64,000 bases of DNA from Brevipalpus yothersi (GCA_003956705.1 QZCP01000053.1:1-64000); one strand, 5' to 3'; numbered from the stretch's first letter, positions 42,460 through 54,913 are shown. A program made the numbers and translations. Notes: a model not told the origin generated them from the sequence alone.

Positions 42460-43723
42460 GTTTCACTTTACCCCTGTACTTGAACACGGTATCATTCGAC
42501 AATTCTCGTCCAAGGGGGAGGTTTCAATCAAATCTATTGAATCAGAAAAATAAGTCTTATTTTCAACAACTTTTGCGCTCCAGCAAACATGTACTCTTCT
42601 GTGTTCCACAACTTTCCAATATCAAGCTTGGCTTGTATTTGCATGAGTCCACAGAAAGAATGGCAAAGAGAGAGAGAGAGAGAGAATCTCGGATGCTGAA
42701 CAGATTCTTATCAATTGGATACATCAACTTTGGCTACTTTTATTTGAATGGCTTATATTCAGCAATTTCATATGAACATGATTTGATTTGACTGCTAGTT
42801 TTGGTCTCTGTATCTATTGTGATGCAAAATCATACTCACAGATTTATATATATAAATATATACCATAAACATGTACAAGATCACATGGAAAAGAATCACT
42901 ATCGTTCAATTCTTTCGTCAGCTGATCATGACATAGGCGGAGCATGAAGGATGGAGAGAGATCAGGAGATGAGGAGGAGCAGAAAGAGTTGCAATATTGA
43001 ACAGAGAATAGGATGTCATATGAAAGAAAGGGACAGAGAGAAGAGATACACTTGAAGAGTACATGATAGGCGATCAATGATCGTTGATCATCGATAAATT
43101 TGATAGCTATAAAAGAGAAAAAAGAATGACATCGCCTAGGGTCATTGAAATCGATTGAATAGGATAGCTCTTGTGTTGTGGCCATTCACTCTGTTGTAAC
43201 CAAATGAGTCGAAAGTTTTATATGGCCTATGATTAGTGTTGTAATCTATACGAACAGATCAATTCAAGAGATTACATTGGATCCCTAATGGTTCACGTTT
43301 GCCTGCGGAATATGGATACACACACACACACACATGGACTGGTTGGTGTAAATAAGCTGGAAAAGCAGCGGGTCAGATCACAATCAGAATGTGTCATGAG
43401 ATGAGGAAACAAGCATCAAGTCGAAAAAAAGATTTAGAGTCCGTTGGGGGTCTCTCAAAAGGCTGTATACAGAAATATATGAAATGGACACCTACATTGG
43501 CAGAATATCACTCTTCTATTGGCCTGAGTAGTGGGAGAAGAAGCATATCTCTCTCTCTCTCTCTCTTTCTTTCTGTCCCTCTTTTAGGCCACTGTTCACG
43601 CGATCCATTTTTCGTCCAAAGTGTTTGACTCAATAGTAGTGTGTGATTCAAAGTATGAAGTATCGTCTTTGCCGATAACGAGTTCATATACTCACATTCT
43701 AAGGAACTGACAGCTGCCGTTCT

Positions 43724-43726
<3 letters not shown>

Positions 43727-43790
<64 letters not shown>
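43727..43790. repeat. (GA)n tract
   Basis: GA run of 64 bases; a 20-base CT run lies 160 bp to its left (43550-43569). Confidence 0.98.
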
Positions 43791-43792
<2 letters not shown>

Positions 43793-44926
43793 GTATAATT
43801 CGATATCGTATTGAGTGGAAAAGTGAGGCCACTTTTCCGTCACCAATGCTAACTGGCAGGCCAAGCGACCAGCAAATCAAAAGGTATTGCCTTTCCTAAA
43901 TACTAGCTTATTCAAGCAATTTGGAAATATATCGCGTTCATTCACTCACTCACTCTCTAACGGCTATTGATATCATGGACATTGTTGGCGATACCTTTTT
44001 GCCACCAGAAAAGGAAAGAGAGAGAGAGAAAGTCCATAAAGAAATGAGCAACCAAGGAGAGCGGCAAACGGCCTGTGGAGAGAGTGAATGAAAAAGAGAG
44101 ACATGAAGAAAGCTAACTAGGAAATGGATTATCCTGCTGCTTGTGTATGTATATATATATACGAGCAATTCTGAAAATACTCTGAATGACCTGAAGTATT
44201 GGACCTTTCGTTAGACACTACAGAGGAAAGAGAGAGAGAAGCTGAGACCCAATAGAATGGCCATTTTTCCATTTTCGCTTTCTTTTTTCGCTTATCCACT
44301 CAATCCAATTTCTTCTATTCACTGAATTGATCCTATTGTGTGGAGGTGTCGCCCCATATCATTTTTTGGACAACTTTTCAGAGGCGAGATCAGTCCAGAG
44401 GGGTCACCATTTGGGTGGCATGTCCTCTCCGATGTTTGACAGAGAAAAAGAAGCCAGTGCCAATGTTGCTCACTTCTCACTTTCCCAGCGGATATTCGTG
44501 TTGATACAGAGTAACACACACACACACATGCACACATACACAGAGAAAAGATATTCCGAGAAGCTACTGGGAAGAGTATACATGAGAATGAGAATGAGCG
44601 AGAGAGAAAATGTGTGTAGTACATGTACATGAAATTCTGAGATCCATTCCAATGGATCAAGTAAGCGGAAAGGATTCAATGTTCAACACGGAATGTGACA
44701 AGGAGGAGAACAAAAAGAGTCAATCGTGGTAAAGTATTAAGACAGTTAATGAGAATATCATGATGAATTCAAAGTGGTTCTATTTGAGGGAAGGGAAAAG
44801 AAAGAAAGAGAAAGTGTTGTAGATGCACACAAGATTACCAGATAGATGTATGTTTCAAGTTGTGTATAGTGTGTGCTTCACATTGATGTAGATTATTTAC
44901 ATGAGCCCATATAAACGCGCGTAAGA

Positions 44927-44930
<4 letters not shown>

Positions 44931-45009
<79 letters not shown>

Positions 45010-45622
45010 NNNNNNNNNNNNNNNNNNNNNNNNNNNNNNNNNNNNNNNNNNNNNNNNNNNNNNNNNNNNNNNNNNNNNNNNNNNNNNNNNNNNNNNNNNN
45101 NNNNNNNNNNNNNNNNNNNNNNNNNNNNNNNNNNNNNNNNNNNNNNNNNNNNNNNNNNNNNNNNNNNNNNNNNNNNNNNNNNNNNNNNNNNNNNNNNNNN
45201 NNNNNNNNNNNNNNNNNNNNNNNNNNNNNNNNNNNNNNNNNNNNNNNNNNNNNNNNNNNNNNNNNNNNNNNNNNNNNNNNNNNNNNNNNNNNNNNNNNNN
45301 NNNNNNNNNNNNNNNNNNNNNNNNNNNNNNNNNNNNNNNNNNNNNNNNNNNNNNNNNNNNNNNNNNNNNNNNNNNNNNNNNNNNNNNNNNNNNNNNNNNN
45401 NNNNNNNNNNNNNNNNNNNNNNNNNNNNNNNNNNNNNNNNNNNNNNNNNNNNNNNNNNNNNNNNNNNNNNNNNNNNNNNNNNNNNNNNNNNNNNNNNNNN
45501 NNNNNNNNNNNNNNNNNNNNNNNNNNNNNNNNNNNNNNNNNNNNNNNNNNNNNNNNNNNNNNNNNNNNNNNNNNNNNNNNNNNNNNNNNNNNNNNNNNNN
45601 NNNNNNNNNNNNNNNNNNNNNN

Positions 45623-45654
<32 letters not shown>
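44931..45654. repeat. (GA)n tract containing a 613-base assembly gap
   Basis: GA repeat (79 bases) on the left and GA repeat (32 bases) on the right of 613 Ns (45010-45622). The repeat itself could fill the gap, or unique sequence may be missing. Confidence 0.97.
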
Positions 45655-45657
<3 letters not shown>

Positions 45658-46566
45658 GCTTTGCACAATGAGCATGGGAAGAATTAGGGAATGAAAATGG
45701 GAAAAAAATTATTAATGGCTTGTGAAGGTGGAGAAAATATTGTTGTTCACTCTATGTGACGCTTTTATGATAGTATTCCTCCCCTCAGCCCAATAGGATA
45801 TAAGTAGTTGAAGTGTGTGTGTCTGCCGCGTGCTTGAAGTGGCCTTTCGTTCAGAGATGAGCCCACTCGTGCCATGTTTATAGACTTGTTCTCAGGAAGC
45901 CCGAACAACTACCCACTTTAATTGATTGTGGTCTACTGCAAATTCTCATCAACGGACAGCTTCACGGATGATGCTCTTTTTGTGGCTCTCCATCACTACG
46001 TGGGCTTCCTCCTCTCTCTCTCTACTGGATTCTCTCCTCTATCTAGCTCTTAAAGGCCACATCAATCAGGGCTCAATGTGACGCTGGCCATTGAGTTCAC
46101 GATGGGACAACGCGATGGGCTGTGTGTTTATATGTGTTTGGATGCTTTGATTGAACAGAAAAGTCAGAATACAAGAAAGAGAAAAAGTATTTGTCTGATG
46201 ACCATTCGTGAGAGGAAGAAAATTTGGTTCCATTTTCTTGACAGCTTTGCTTTCTCTTCCTCGAAGAGGTTCCTTGAGTGGACATCAGCTTGGACTGTAA
46301 TCAAGGCACAGTCAGACCAATGTTGGAAAAGAGAAAGAAGAAGATGGAAAAGTATCTGACAGAAGTTTCATTGGCTCACATACAGTGAGGGAAAAGTTCT
46401 CTTGATATCCTATACGAGATGGCTGGAAGAATCAAGCATAATTTAGCATCTAGCATCATCTCTCATTGCCAACTTCTATGAGGTGACCTATCCTGAACCT
46501 TTGCTAGCTATTCGAGACTGCATTCGATGCTCTCACCATCATCGACATCTTTCTGTTCCTTCTTTC

Positions 46567-46571
<5 letters not shown>

Positions 46572-46626
<55 letters not shown>
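46572..46626. repeat. (CT)n tract
   Basis: CT run of about 55 bases, preceded by TTTC units. Confidence 0.97.
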
Positions 46627-46630
<4 letters not shown>

Positions 46631-47705
46631 TGCCTTTCTCTTCTTCTGGTATCTCAATCTTCATTACTCGAGATCACCTCCAGAGGATTCACCGCCTTCG
46701 ATAGCTCATACTTTTCGAAAAAGAACACTTCTCTCAGCATCAGCTTTCTTTCTACATTTTGGCAAGCTTTTTGCCCTCATTCTTCCATACAGCATCCCTC
46801 AGCTTCACTCTTCTCATCCGACATCTTCACATCACAATCATATTGCTGTTTTACTTTACCTTGTCATGATCGGCACATTTTTGCGACAACAAAGTATGTG
46901 TGAAAAAGCTAGTATTCAGCAAGTGAAACAAGCGCAGCCTCCTCTTCATTCCTTTGATGGTCACATTGGATGCTGTTATAGGTATAGGTTAACAATGTTC
47001 CGATGTTCTTCACTGATTTACAGCATTTTGTCAGACAAAATGGTAAGATTTGTGTTGACATTCCATTTTAGGCTACAATTGACTTGCTTTTCAAACGCTG
47101 CTACATCAACCAGCTTACAAAAGTTTTTTTTCTTTACCTTTGATTATATTAGAGTAGTGACTTTCAATTGTTTTCTTGCTGCAAAAGGTATTGTTTTTTT
47201 CACTCGAAATTTTTTTACTCTTTCCTAGATCTTGTTCTAAAATATTCTTTGAACTGGTGAAAATTGAACATAAGTTTTCAGAGTAAGAACAGCATTCCTT
47301 CCAACCAATCGATTGAGGGGAGAGTGAGAGGTGGAATTTTTCTTCCAGATTGTTGATGGTGGAGATGGAAATACCTAGCATCTCCAAAAGCCAATTCTTC
47401 TTTTCTTTTTGGATGTAAACCTTTGCTTTTCTTTTTTCACATCGATCCTCACTTCTTTTTGAGTGAAGAAAATTCATCTCAAATGGTATTTTCAATAAAA
47501 GCCTGCTGATTCTTTCCCAGCTACTTTCGAGGTTTTTCAAGATTGGACACTGTTTTCACAGCAACAGCGTCAATAAGCCGATTGGGATCGTCCGTGATTC
47601 CAATTTTTCATCAAATGGGTGTTTCACATGGCAAGCTGACGCTTAGGTCCAGTAAAGTGTACACTCTCATCCTTCTTCTTCATCTTCATCTTTTTTCCCC
47701 GAGAT

Positions 47706-47707
<2 letters not shown>

Positions 47708-47748
<41 letters not shown>
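47708..47748. repeat. (GA)n tract
   Basis: GA run of 41 bases; inverted partner of the CT run 221 bp to its right. Confidence 0.97.
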
Positions 47749-47751
<3 letters not shown>

Positions 47752-47963
47752 TTTTGCTTGCTCTTTGGGGGAAGTATAGTTTACTTTCACCAGTTGGATG
47801 ATGTCCGATTCATCAGAAGATGAGAAGAGTCTGGAAGAGAGAAGAGAGAAAGAGATGGAAAAGCAAAAAGTGAAGCCGACAGCCAAGTGAGAGCTCAAAT
47901 TGACTTGTGTTTTGCAATATCCGATTTTGATGAATTTTGGCCAACACTGATCCACTTTTATCG

Positions 47964-47969
<6 letters not shown>

Positions 47970-48020
<51 letters not shown>
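47970..48020. repeat. (CT)n tract
   Basis: CT run of 51 bases, followed by TTTC units. Confidence 0.97.
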
Positions 48021-48023
<3 letters not shown>

Positions 48024-49169
48024 TTTCTTTCTTTTTTTCTTTCTCTTACTTTTTTCTCACCACCTCTCTCACTCTGGAGGGAAGAAAAGAGACAGATACA
48101 TCTTTTCACTTGACAATCAATTGCTCACAATGGTTATCAAATATGTTCCTCTCGCGCCCCTTTGTAACTCCTCCGGGCCATTTCTTCCACTGACAGCCAT
48201 AACCAATCGATTGATATGCCACTGAAAATCACACGCTCTTCTGAGTAGCAAAGTCTCTTAATCATCGATTTTGGATGCTTTTCCAAAACAGATCTTCACT
48301 CTAATAGTTGTGATGAGAGTGTCCAAATTTTTTCGTTAGCATCAGCTAACTTGTCATCCCTTTATTTGTACTCCAGCTAAAGGCAGATAGGATGATTTCT
48401 CAGTTCACGACTGGAGCAACATGATAATTTTTGGAAAATTAAGCTTTTGATTAACCGATAGAAATTGGAATGAGAATGTGGTCAATCCTATATGGATCAG
48501 GATCAGGAGGCAGCTCGATATTCATGTCTTTAGTGATCTGAGAGCAGAATAAATGAAATATACGAGATTCCTTTCCAGAACAAAATTCTCTCCTCGTAGT
48601 TGAACACTTGTCCATACTTTTCTCATTGAATACGATCATGTAAGTGTAAGTATATATTTCGCTATGACATGTTTGCGGCATGGATAAGCAGGCTGATTAC
48701 CATTTAATTGATGCTGCATCAGACCTGATTTTATCAGAGAAAGAATATGCTGAAAGCTTGTGAAATGGAAAACAATGTCAAATTGGGCTGAAAAGTATCA
48801 AAGGGATTGAATCGAAAGGTGATGGAATACAAAACTGGAGCCGATGACATTACATTCAGTTGCTTTCGGGATGAAAAGCAGCGGCAAGGGATTAGCTAAC
48901 GAGTAAACAAGCGGATAAAATGATAAGATGCTGGAAAAAAAGAGAGAAGCGAATGTTTCACTTGAGTGTAGACAGATTATCAAGGTTATATACGAAAGTG
49001 AACACGATGTGAGTGGAGATCAGATAAGATTGAGAACCGTTCTTCTTCTCTCTCTCTCTTCCTTTTTCTCTCCGCTTTTCTCTTACTCATTCAGGAAATC
49101 TCACTCCTCTGGCATTCGTCCGCTTGTTTGAAACCATTTTCCGGAGCCAATCATTCTTCCATGTGTGTG

Positions 49170-49173
<4 letters not shown>

Positions 49174-49238
<65 letters not shown>
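49174..49238. repeat. (GA)n tract, the last in the window
   Basis: GA run of 65 bases. No GA or CT run above about 15 bases occurs in the remaining 14.7 kb, which marks a change of landscape. Confidence 0.97.
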
Positions 49239-49241
<3 letters not shown>

Positions 49242-50002
49242 TGTGTATGAGAGAGAAAGAAAGAAAGCATGAAAACATGAAAAGTACATTAAGGGACTCA
49301 TTTTCAATGAACTTGAGCCCGACAGTAGTGAGCTTACTCTCTCTCTCTTTCTTCATGAGCCTTTCTTTCTCCCTTAACATGTACGATTCTCAATTTTTCG
49401 TGTGGATTACTATCAACTCATTTGGTCCATGGAAAAGATATGGACGAGAGAATCTTACATAAATGCCCATGCATATCTGTGAGACTGGACATTCACTCTG
49501 ATGGAAATTTGCTCTATGATTTGATTCAAAATTTAGTCCATGGGGGAATTTATCATCAAAAATGCAACATGTGAAGCATTAGAAAGCTCTTCCTTTCAAA
49601 AAATTCAAACACATTTAAATAAATTCAACTGTTCAAAGAGCTAACTTCTTTGTTAATTGAGATAAGAATCAGATGGTTTATATAATCAGAGTTATCCGTA
49701 CATCTCACAACTTTTATAAAGGTATATAGGAATAATCGAGATGATTATTATGAATTGAACCAGAAGAATTATATCTGAGTTCCATATCTAACATTGTGGT
49801 TGGACCTATGACACAAAAAGTTTCAAGTAAAAAAATACTCAAAAGAGAAGAAATTTGTGCCAAAGAATTAGGGTAAAGGAGGAAAACATAAAAAGACGAC
49901 TTTATCCATGAATAAGGCGTACATACAGGGAAACATGATTCCAATAAGTTTTTTCAGTTGCAGAAAACAAATTGTCTTACAGAAATATCATTGCATCTTG
50001 AC

Positions 50003-50568
50003 CTAGAAATTTCTCCTTGGTCTCGGTCTTGGTCCGATGGACATCTTTTTCTCACCATAATTATACCATGAACAGTCAATAGATGCATCACCTGTAGCCA
50101 CACTCAGGCCATCTTCTCGTATACAATGACATGTAGAAAACCCTGCTGGCTTTGGAGAACAAAATTTGTGTGTCCTGGCTGTAAAAAGGAAAAATTTTCA
50201 CTCAAGATTTTGGAAAAGTCTCTCGATCCCATCTCAATTCAAGGTGCTTAATCAAGTAAATTTTGGATATTCTTACGTAATCTATCGCAATTAAGGCGCC
50301 AATCTCCCCAGGCCACGTATGTACCATCATTCTGAAGACACCAACAAGAAATTTTGGGCCCTCTGATACAGTACCTTGTCAATCTACCTGAATGATCAGA
50401 AATTTTCAAATTAAATTTTAAAATCGATAGATTGCGTAGAGCAAGATTTTCAAAAATCCAGATCAGAGTATATGGTTGATTGGCGAGACCATTACCATTA
50501 CTATTATCCCCGGATTTAGATGTCAAAACTGATGTAACAAAAATCGCTAGAATAGGATAAAAAATCAT
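50003..50568 (-). CDS. Small cysteine-repeat secreted protein, unknown family
   Basis: I do not recognise the family. Two exons (50277-50568 and 50003-50178) join through a 98-bp intron with donor GTAAGA and acceptor TTTTTACAG, in phase 1, to give 155 aa. The chosen ATG at 50568 starts a hydrophobic stretch (MIFYPILAIFVTSVLTS) typical of a signal peptide. An in-frame ATG 19 codons upstream would bury it. The mature part holds two related cysteine modules, C-x7-C-x-C-x13-C in exon 1 (around YCIRGPKISCWC) and C-x9-C-x-C-x16-C in exon 2 (around FCSPKPAGFSTCHC), and the C-terminus is basic (RPRPRR). The duplicated module, the signal peptide and clean splice sites support a real gene. It lies about 770 bp downstream of the FARSB stop, on the same strand. 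The function is unknown; an extracellular disulphide-bonded protein is the inference. Confidence 0.65.
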
Positions 50569-51340
50569 TTCACAATTGCTATAGGTAGGTAGGTGAGAAT
50601 CAATATATATCAACAAAAATTTCAAGTGAGGGAGACTTCATGTGAGAAGAAATCCATTCATCATTATTCCAGGTTTCAGAGAGTATGATTACCACTGAAT
50701 CTCAAGAATCAGCTTGAGAGCTGAAATTCAAGAGCATTTTGTGAATTTTCTCTTAATGAGGTTTTGAAGGAGTATGATAAACACTGTTCACGCTTTAAAC
50801 TTTTTTATGCTTGAAACTGATAAAAAGTTCATTGATCAGGTCACATCAAGATATGGTGATGTGTCCATGTTGAGATTGTTAAAATTCCCTTTTTTCTAAA
50901 AATTTTCTATCGAAGTTATAATTATAGTGCAAAAACTTGGTCCCTATGTAGCTCAGCCTACACATGATTCTCAAGTAGAGCTGAAATTTGATTCGACCAC
51001 AGTATGAACACAACCCAATCATTGCAGACAGATGACGAATCTAATTTTCTGAATTATTGAACCTAAGAGGGAAAGTTTCTCCGTTCGAGTTTAGCAATAC
51101 CTGATGACGAGTAATACGTTTCAAACTCGTTTACAATGTCAATCGTATATCAAAATCATTGCATCCTAATGCTATCTTCAAAACATGTGGGACTTTGGCC
51201 AATGAACTCCATCAAGTCAGCTCGATGGAAGAACATATACAGAACATGAACAGACACTCGAACAGATACGAGTTGATCAATGTAGAAAGTTATTTTAATG
51301 TGAAAATTTAGATGTACACAAGTACAATAATCCCTATGTT
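50569..51340. other. Intergenic region between FARSB and the cysteine-rich gene
   Basis: About 770 bp of AT-rich sequence without a recognised exon. It must contain the FARSB 3' end and the promoter of the small secreted-protein gene. I found no canonical AATAAA for FARSB in the first 100 bases past its stop codon. Confidence 0.5.
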
Positions 51341-53949
51341 TTACAACCAATCGGCTAGAAACGGTTCTATATCAATTTCTAAAGCTGAGCAAGGCATAGT
51401 GAGAGAAAAGTTGAGAATAACTTCTGGATGTAAAACTCCAAGAGTACCGATACGTTTGCCTCTGAATATAATTGCAGCGCAGCGGCCAGACAAGAAACGT
51501 GGATCTGAAATAAGAATTAGAAAAGAGTCGATGAAAAACGGAATTGTAGAATGACACATGCTACTAGCAGTTGAAAACTTCAGAAACTCACCATCTATCG
51601 CTCGAATATGATAGCCCAAAGATGTATCAGGAGTCCAACTCACTTCTAATGCTTGCATTACTCGATCCAGAAGGCCATGGATGATTTCAAAGCCCGGAGA
51701 TTTATTGTAATTTACAGCAGCAAGCATCCGATTATTCCTAACGCCAACATCTAAGTAGTGATAATCGATATCATGAGCTCATTAATCTGATAACGGAAAA
51801 AACTCACCTTTAGTTTCATCTTTCAAAACGACATCAGAAATTTCAAATATTTTCATAGGAAGTGGCATTTTCTTGTTCGACTCGATGGTTCTAAGAAGAC
51901 CAGGAATCAATGAAGTTCTTGCAACCTTAAATAAAGAAGAGAGATGGAGTTCGAACACTTCCATATTCAAAATTCTTACTCACTTGAAACTCGATGGTTT
52001 TTGGGTTAGCAATCACAACAGCCCGTTTCAGGTCATCTTTATTCAGCATTTTAGAGCCAATATCATCTTCAGAACACTGTAAATTGGTAAAATTAATTAA
52101 AACTCTGAAGAAACGAATAGACCTCATGTCCTTACCAGTGAGAATGTTAAAGCCTCCGTATATCCACATCGAGCGACTTCATTTCGCAATTGATCACTTA
52201 GCTTATTGAGAGCAAATTGGGCTCCCTCAGTGACCACAGAAGGGCACGTCCTCTCAATATTATTGTAGCCATAAGAAATTGCTACATCTTCTAGGATATC
52301 ACAGGTATGAAGAATATCGTGACGAGTTGGTGGAATGATGACATCAATGAGATCTGAGTTTGACTTGGAAGGAGAACTGTCCAGACCCATTTTTCCGAGT
52401 ATTTTACACAATTGCTCAGGAGAATTCCTAGAAAGATTACCAAATTCAGAAAAGTAAGGCAAATTGGCATTGCAATGAAAAGTTGACTCACTTTAAATTC
52501 AATAATTGATTCATGTAAGGAACAGAAACATTTTCGGTCCGGTAATGGAGTTCCTATGAAAAATTCAAGGCCAGTTAATGCATAAAGCAACTACACCCCA
52601 ACTCATTGATACTTACTGGATAAGTTTTGGTGATACCAGAATTTTCATAAATTATCTGGACTTTTTCAGTTCTGTAATAAGATAAAACTGATCGATGAAA
52701 ATATGGTTTGATCAGATGAAATATGACTTACTGGAACTTCGGGTTACAGTATTCACTGAACATGCACACAATTGTATCCAAAACAATTTTAGCTTTGTTC
52801 TCGTCAGTAGCGGTACATTCGATTAGAACATTCTTCGTCTTGATAGATATTTTACTGTGATCACCTAGAACATCATAGAAAGTCAGTAAATCTCAGTATT
52901 CAGATAGGAATCTTCTTACCATTAATGATGGGTGGAAGTGATAGCACAGTTCCTTTTGAGTCCAGGATAACCGGATACAGAGGTTTGTCTCGAATTATTG
53001 GAAGATAAGGCTTGAGATGACTATTTCCCTGGTGATGGAGAAACTTAGATTATAAACTTTTCTCTCGTCTAGTTACTGATAACTCACTGAGTAAAGGTTC
53101 ATCAGGTCAGCTGCTGTATATTCTTGACTTTCATTGAGTGGTTTGAATTTAATGTCATCGGGTCGTTGGGCATCATAAATAAAAGGGCCATGAACTGTAT
53201 CAAGATCATGAGTTCCAATTGCAACGAGTGTCCGTTTTCTAAGAGGAGAGAGATGTTGACTTATGAGAGGATGAAACGATGGTATGAAATAAAAAGATCA
53301 ATAAAAACTTGCCGACAAATGTTTTGATGAAGTTTGTCTTGAAGATCAATGAAACTTTCATAGGTGTCTTGTGTGAAAGTTATATTCCTCAGAATCGCTC
53401 CGACTACAAATGGACGAATAGTGCTTGTCTGCAAAGAATATATCTTCAATTACAATTCCATCACAAAACTTGAATTCTTACATTTTCCTTGACGATTATT
53501 TTGGTAGGTTCGCCGCTGCTTGGAGTCACCGCGAGGTAAGTTTCAATTTTCGCTTTTCCTTGGAATATCCGGAGAGCACGAACAAGACCAGAGATACACA
53601 GAAGATCATAACGATTGGCAGGTATCTCTATCCTAAAAATTACCTCATCAGATGCTCCATGGGCTTGTTCATCACCTTTTTCTTTGGAGATCATCTCTTT
53701 TTCTGAAGTCTATCAAGAGAAAAGATGGCATGATTACCCCTCCAAGATCAACTGATCAACCAACATACCACTTCATCAAGCTCTAACCCGAATTCGAAAC
53801 ATAGATCGTTGAACTGTTCTTCAGCTGGAAAGAAAACAGAAGTTAACATTTAATTATTAGTGTGAACTTCAACAACTTTATCACAACTTACTATATTGAA
53901 CACCAAGAGCCTGCATGAGCAGGTCACGCTTTATACCTATGGTTGGCAT
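51341..53949 (-). CDS. FARSB: Phenylalanyl-tRNA synthetase beta subunit, cytosolic
   Basis: This is the beta chain of the alpha2-beta2 enzyme that charges tRNA-Phe in the cytosol. Fourteen exons join without a frame break into 597 aa (human FARSB is 589): 53892-53949, 53769-53824, 53482-53709, 53313-53428, 53088-53238, 52920-53028, 52732-52864, 52617-52671, 52492-52553, 52136-52427, 51984-52076, 51808-51925, 51592-51750 and 51341-51504. The start MPTIGIKRDLLMQALG matches the eukaryotic N-terminus. Other landmarks are PANRYDLLCISGLVRAL, HDLDTVHGPF, the B5-type segment IPPTRHDILHTCDI (about 350-370), and the core NPKTIEFQVARTSLIPGLL to the C-terminal SALEIDIEPFL. All introns are 53-87 bp. Twelve begin with GT; the fourth uses a GC donor (CG then GCAAGT). 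The acceptor for exon 3 is TTGATAG, chosen because it alone keeps frame and homology. Exons 10-12 are partly copied at 55567-56045. Confidence 0.97.
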
Positions 53950-54302
53950 AATTTTAAGATGACACTGTTCCGATTGAACAACCCGATTTTCACTACTAGC
54001 TGCGAATAAATCGAATTAATTTAGCGAAAAATCTATTAAATCACCAAAATAATATCATCAGTGATCATGTGGAATGTTTTGCTGCCGGTTGCTGAACAGT
54101 GTTCATTTCGATTGGCGCCAATTTCAAACTGAACACTGTTCTTATTATCCATTATCAGATGTATTAATAATATGTACAATAAAATTCTTTCCCTTGTGAA
54201 ATGGTGATAATTATCTTGTATCCGGGAAACCGGAGGGTTCTCTTGAACTATTTTAATCTTCAATAAATCACCTAATTATGATAAGTGTAAAGTTTGGTTT
54301 GA
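53950..54302. promoter_or_regulatory. Candidate divergent promoter upstream of FARSB
   Basis: A 353-bp gap separates the FARSB start codon from the DENR-like fragment on the opposite strand. It contains the nested palindrome listed separately. I saw no clear TATA box in a convincing place. Assignment as a promoter rests on position and on the CCAAT/E2F-like core, so it is inference. Confidence 0.4.
54094..54141. promoter_or_regulatory. Nested palindrome with CCAAT/E2F-like core
   Basis: Perfect 12-bp inverted arms (GAACAGTGTTCA at 54094-54105, TGAACACTGTTC at 54130-54141) enclose a perfect 12-bp palindrome, ATTGGCGCCAAT, at 54111-54122. The inner palindrome reads as a CCAAT box on both strands and overlaps a TTGGCGCC motif, close to the E2F consensus. 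It lies about 150-190 bp upstream of the FARSB ATG. Confidence 0.6.
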
Positions 54303-54617
54303 GAGAGGGATTTACCTGAAGAATTAGAAAGATTGTGTGGAGTCAGTGATTATGGAGCTTCTGGTGAAGAAGGTGGAGATGGTAAAGTATCTGTTTGCAG
54401 CTCTATTTATCGTACATTGTGTCAGGAAATCTGATTTTTCTTCATTTCTTCAGATGCCAAAAAATCTGGTCGACAAAAGCGAGGAGGCAAAGGTATGGTG
54501 AAAGCAAAGAAGAAGTTCCAGATAGAAAGAAAAGTTGGTGTTTATCGATCTAGTAGAGCCAAAAAGAAGGTTCTCACAGTTGTTACTGGACTTTCGAATT
54601 GGAATTTTAAAACATAA
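54303..54617 (+). pseudogene. Truncated DENR-like (density-regulated protein) fragment
   Basis: DENR works with MCTS1 in translation reinitiation and ribosome recycling. Two exon-like pieces (about 54303-54381 and 54454-54617) are joined by a 72-bp intron (GTAAAG to TTCTTCAG). They encode the middle of DENR: an acidic linker beginning DLPEELERL, then SGRQKRGGKG, KAKKK, the RAKKK motif and TVVTGLS. A stop follows right after the position where the SUI1 domain begins, and no remainder of that domain was found downstream. The N-terminal cysteine motif (CGVC) is also missing, and an in-frame stop lies at 54300-54302. A dead partial copy is most likely; a truncated expressed product is not excluded. 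Confidence 0.6.
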
Positions 54618-54913
54618 ACAGTATGAAATAGTTGGATACTTGGGAATACAAAAATTTAGTGGAAGAAGATCAGTGATATCTTTTCGTTTCAGAAATCTCT
54701 TCAATCAAATTGGACTGAAAACATATTTTTCAGCCTTAGAAGTCTGCTTGAGGAGACTTTTTGACAACACTTGGATTTCCATATACTGTGACTCAAGAGA
54801 ATAGAGAGAGAAGAGAGGACATGGTGAAGCCTATCAAATGGATAAAAAATGCTCTATGAATCCATCCACATTTTGGATGGTTTTAGAGATGATTACAATC
54901 CATGTTTAAAATA

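Larger units (their letters stand above)
40451..50002. other. Gene-poor GA/CT-rich region downstream of Irx
   Basis: Nothing convincingly coding was found. Open frames of up to 233 aa (46527-47228) pass through CT runs and read as Leu-Ser repeats, so they were discounted. The segment holds the tracts listed separately, the largest assembly gap, and short CA/TG runs (43317-43334, 44514-44527). The last GA tract ends at 49238. From there to 50002 the sequence is AT-rich with no feature I can name. Confidence 0.6.

Noticed and set aside
44835..45694. Open frames of 255-277 aa across the N gap
   Set aside because: Most of the frame is unknown bases flanked by Glu-Arg or Leu-Ser repeats; an artefact of translating Ns.
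46527..47228. 233-aa plus-strand open frame
   Set aside because: It passes through a CT run and otherwise has no recognisable motif, no splice context and low-complexity composition.
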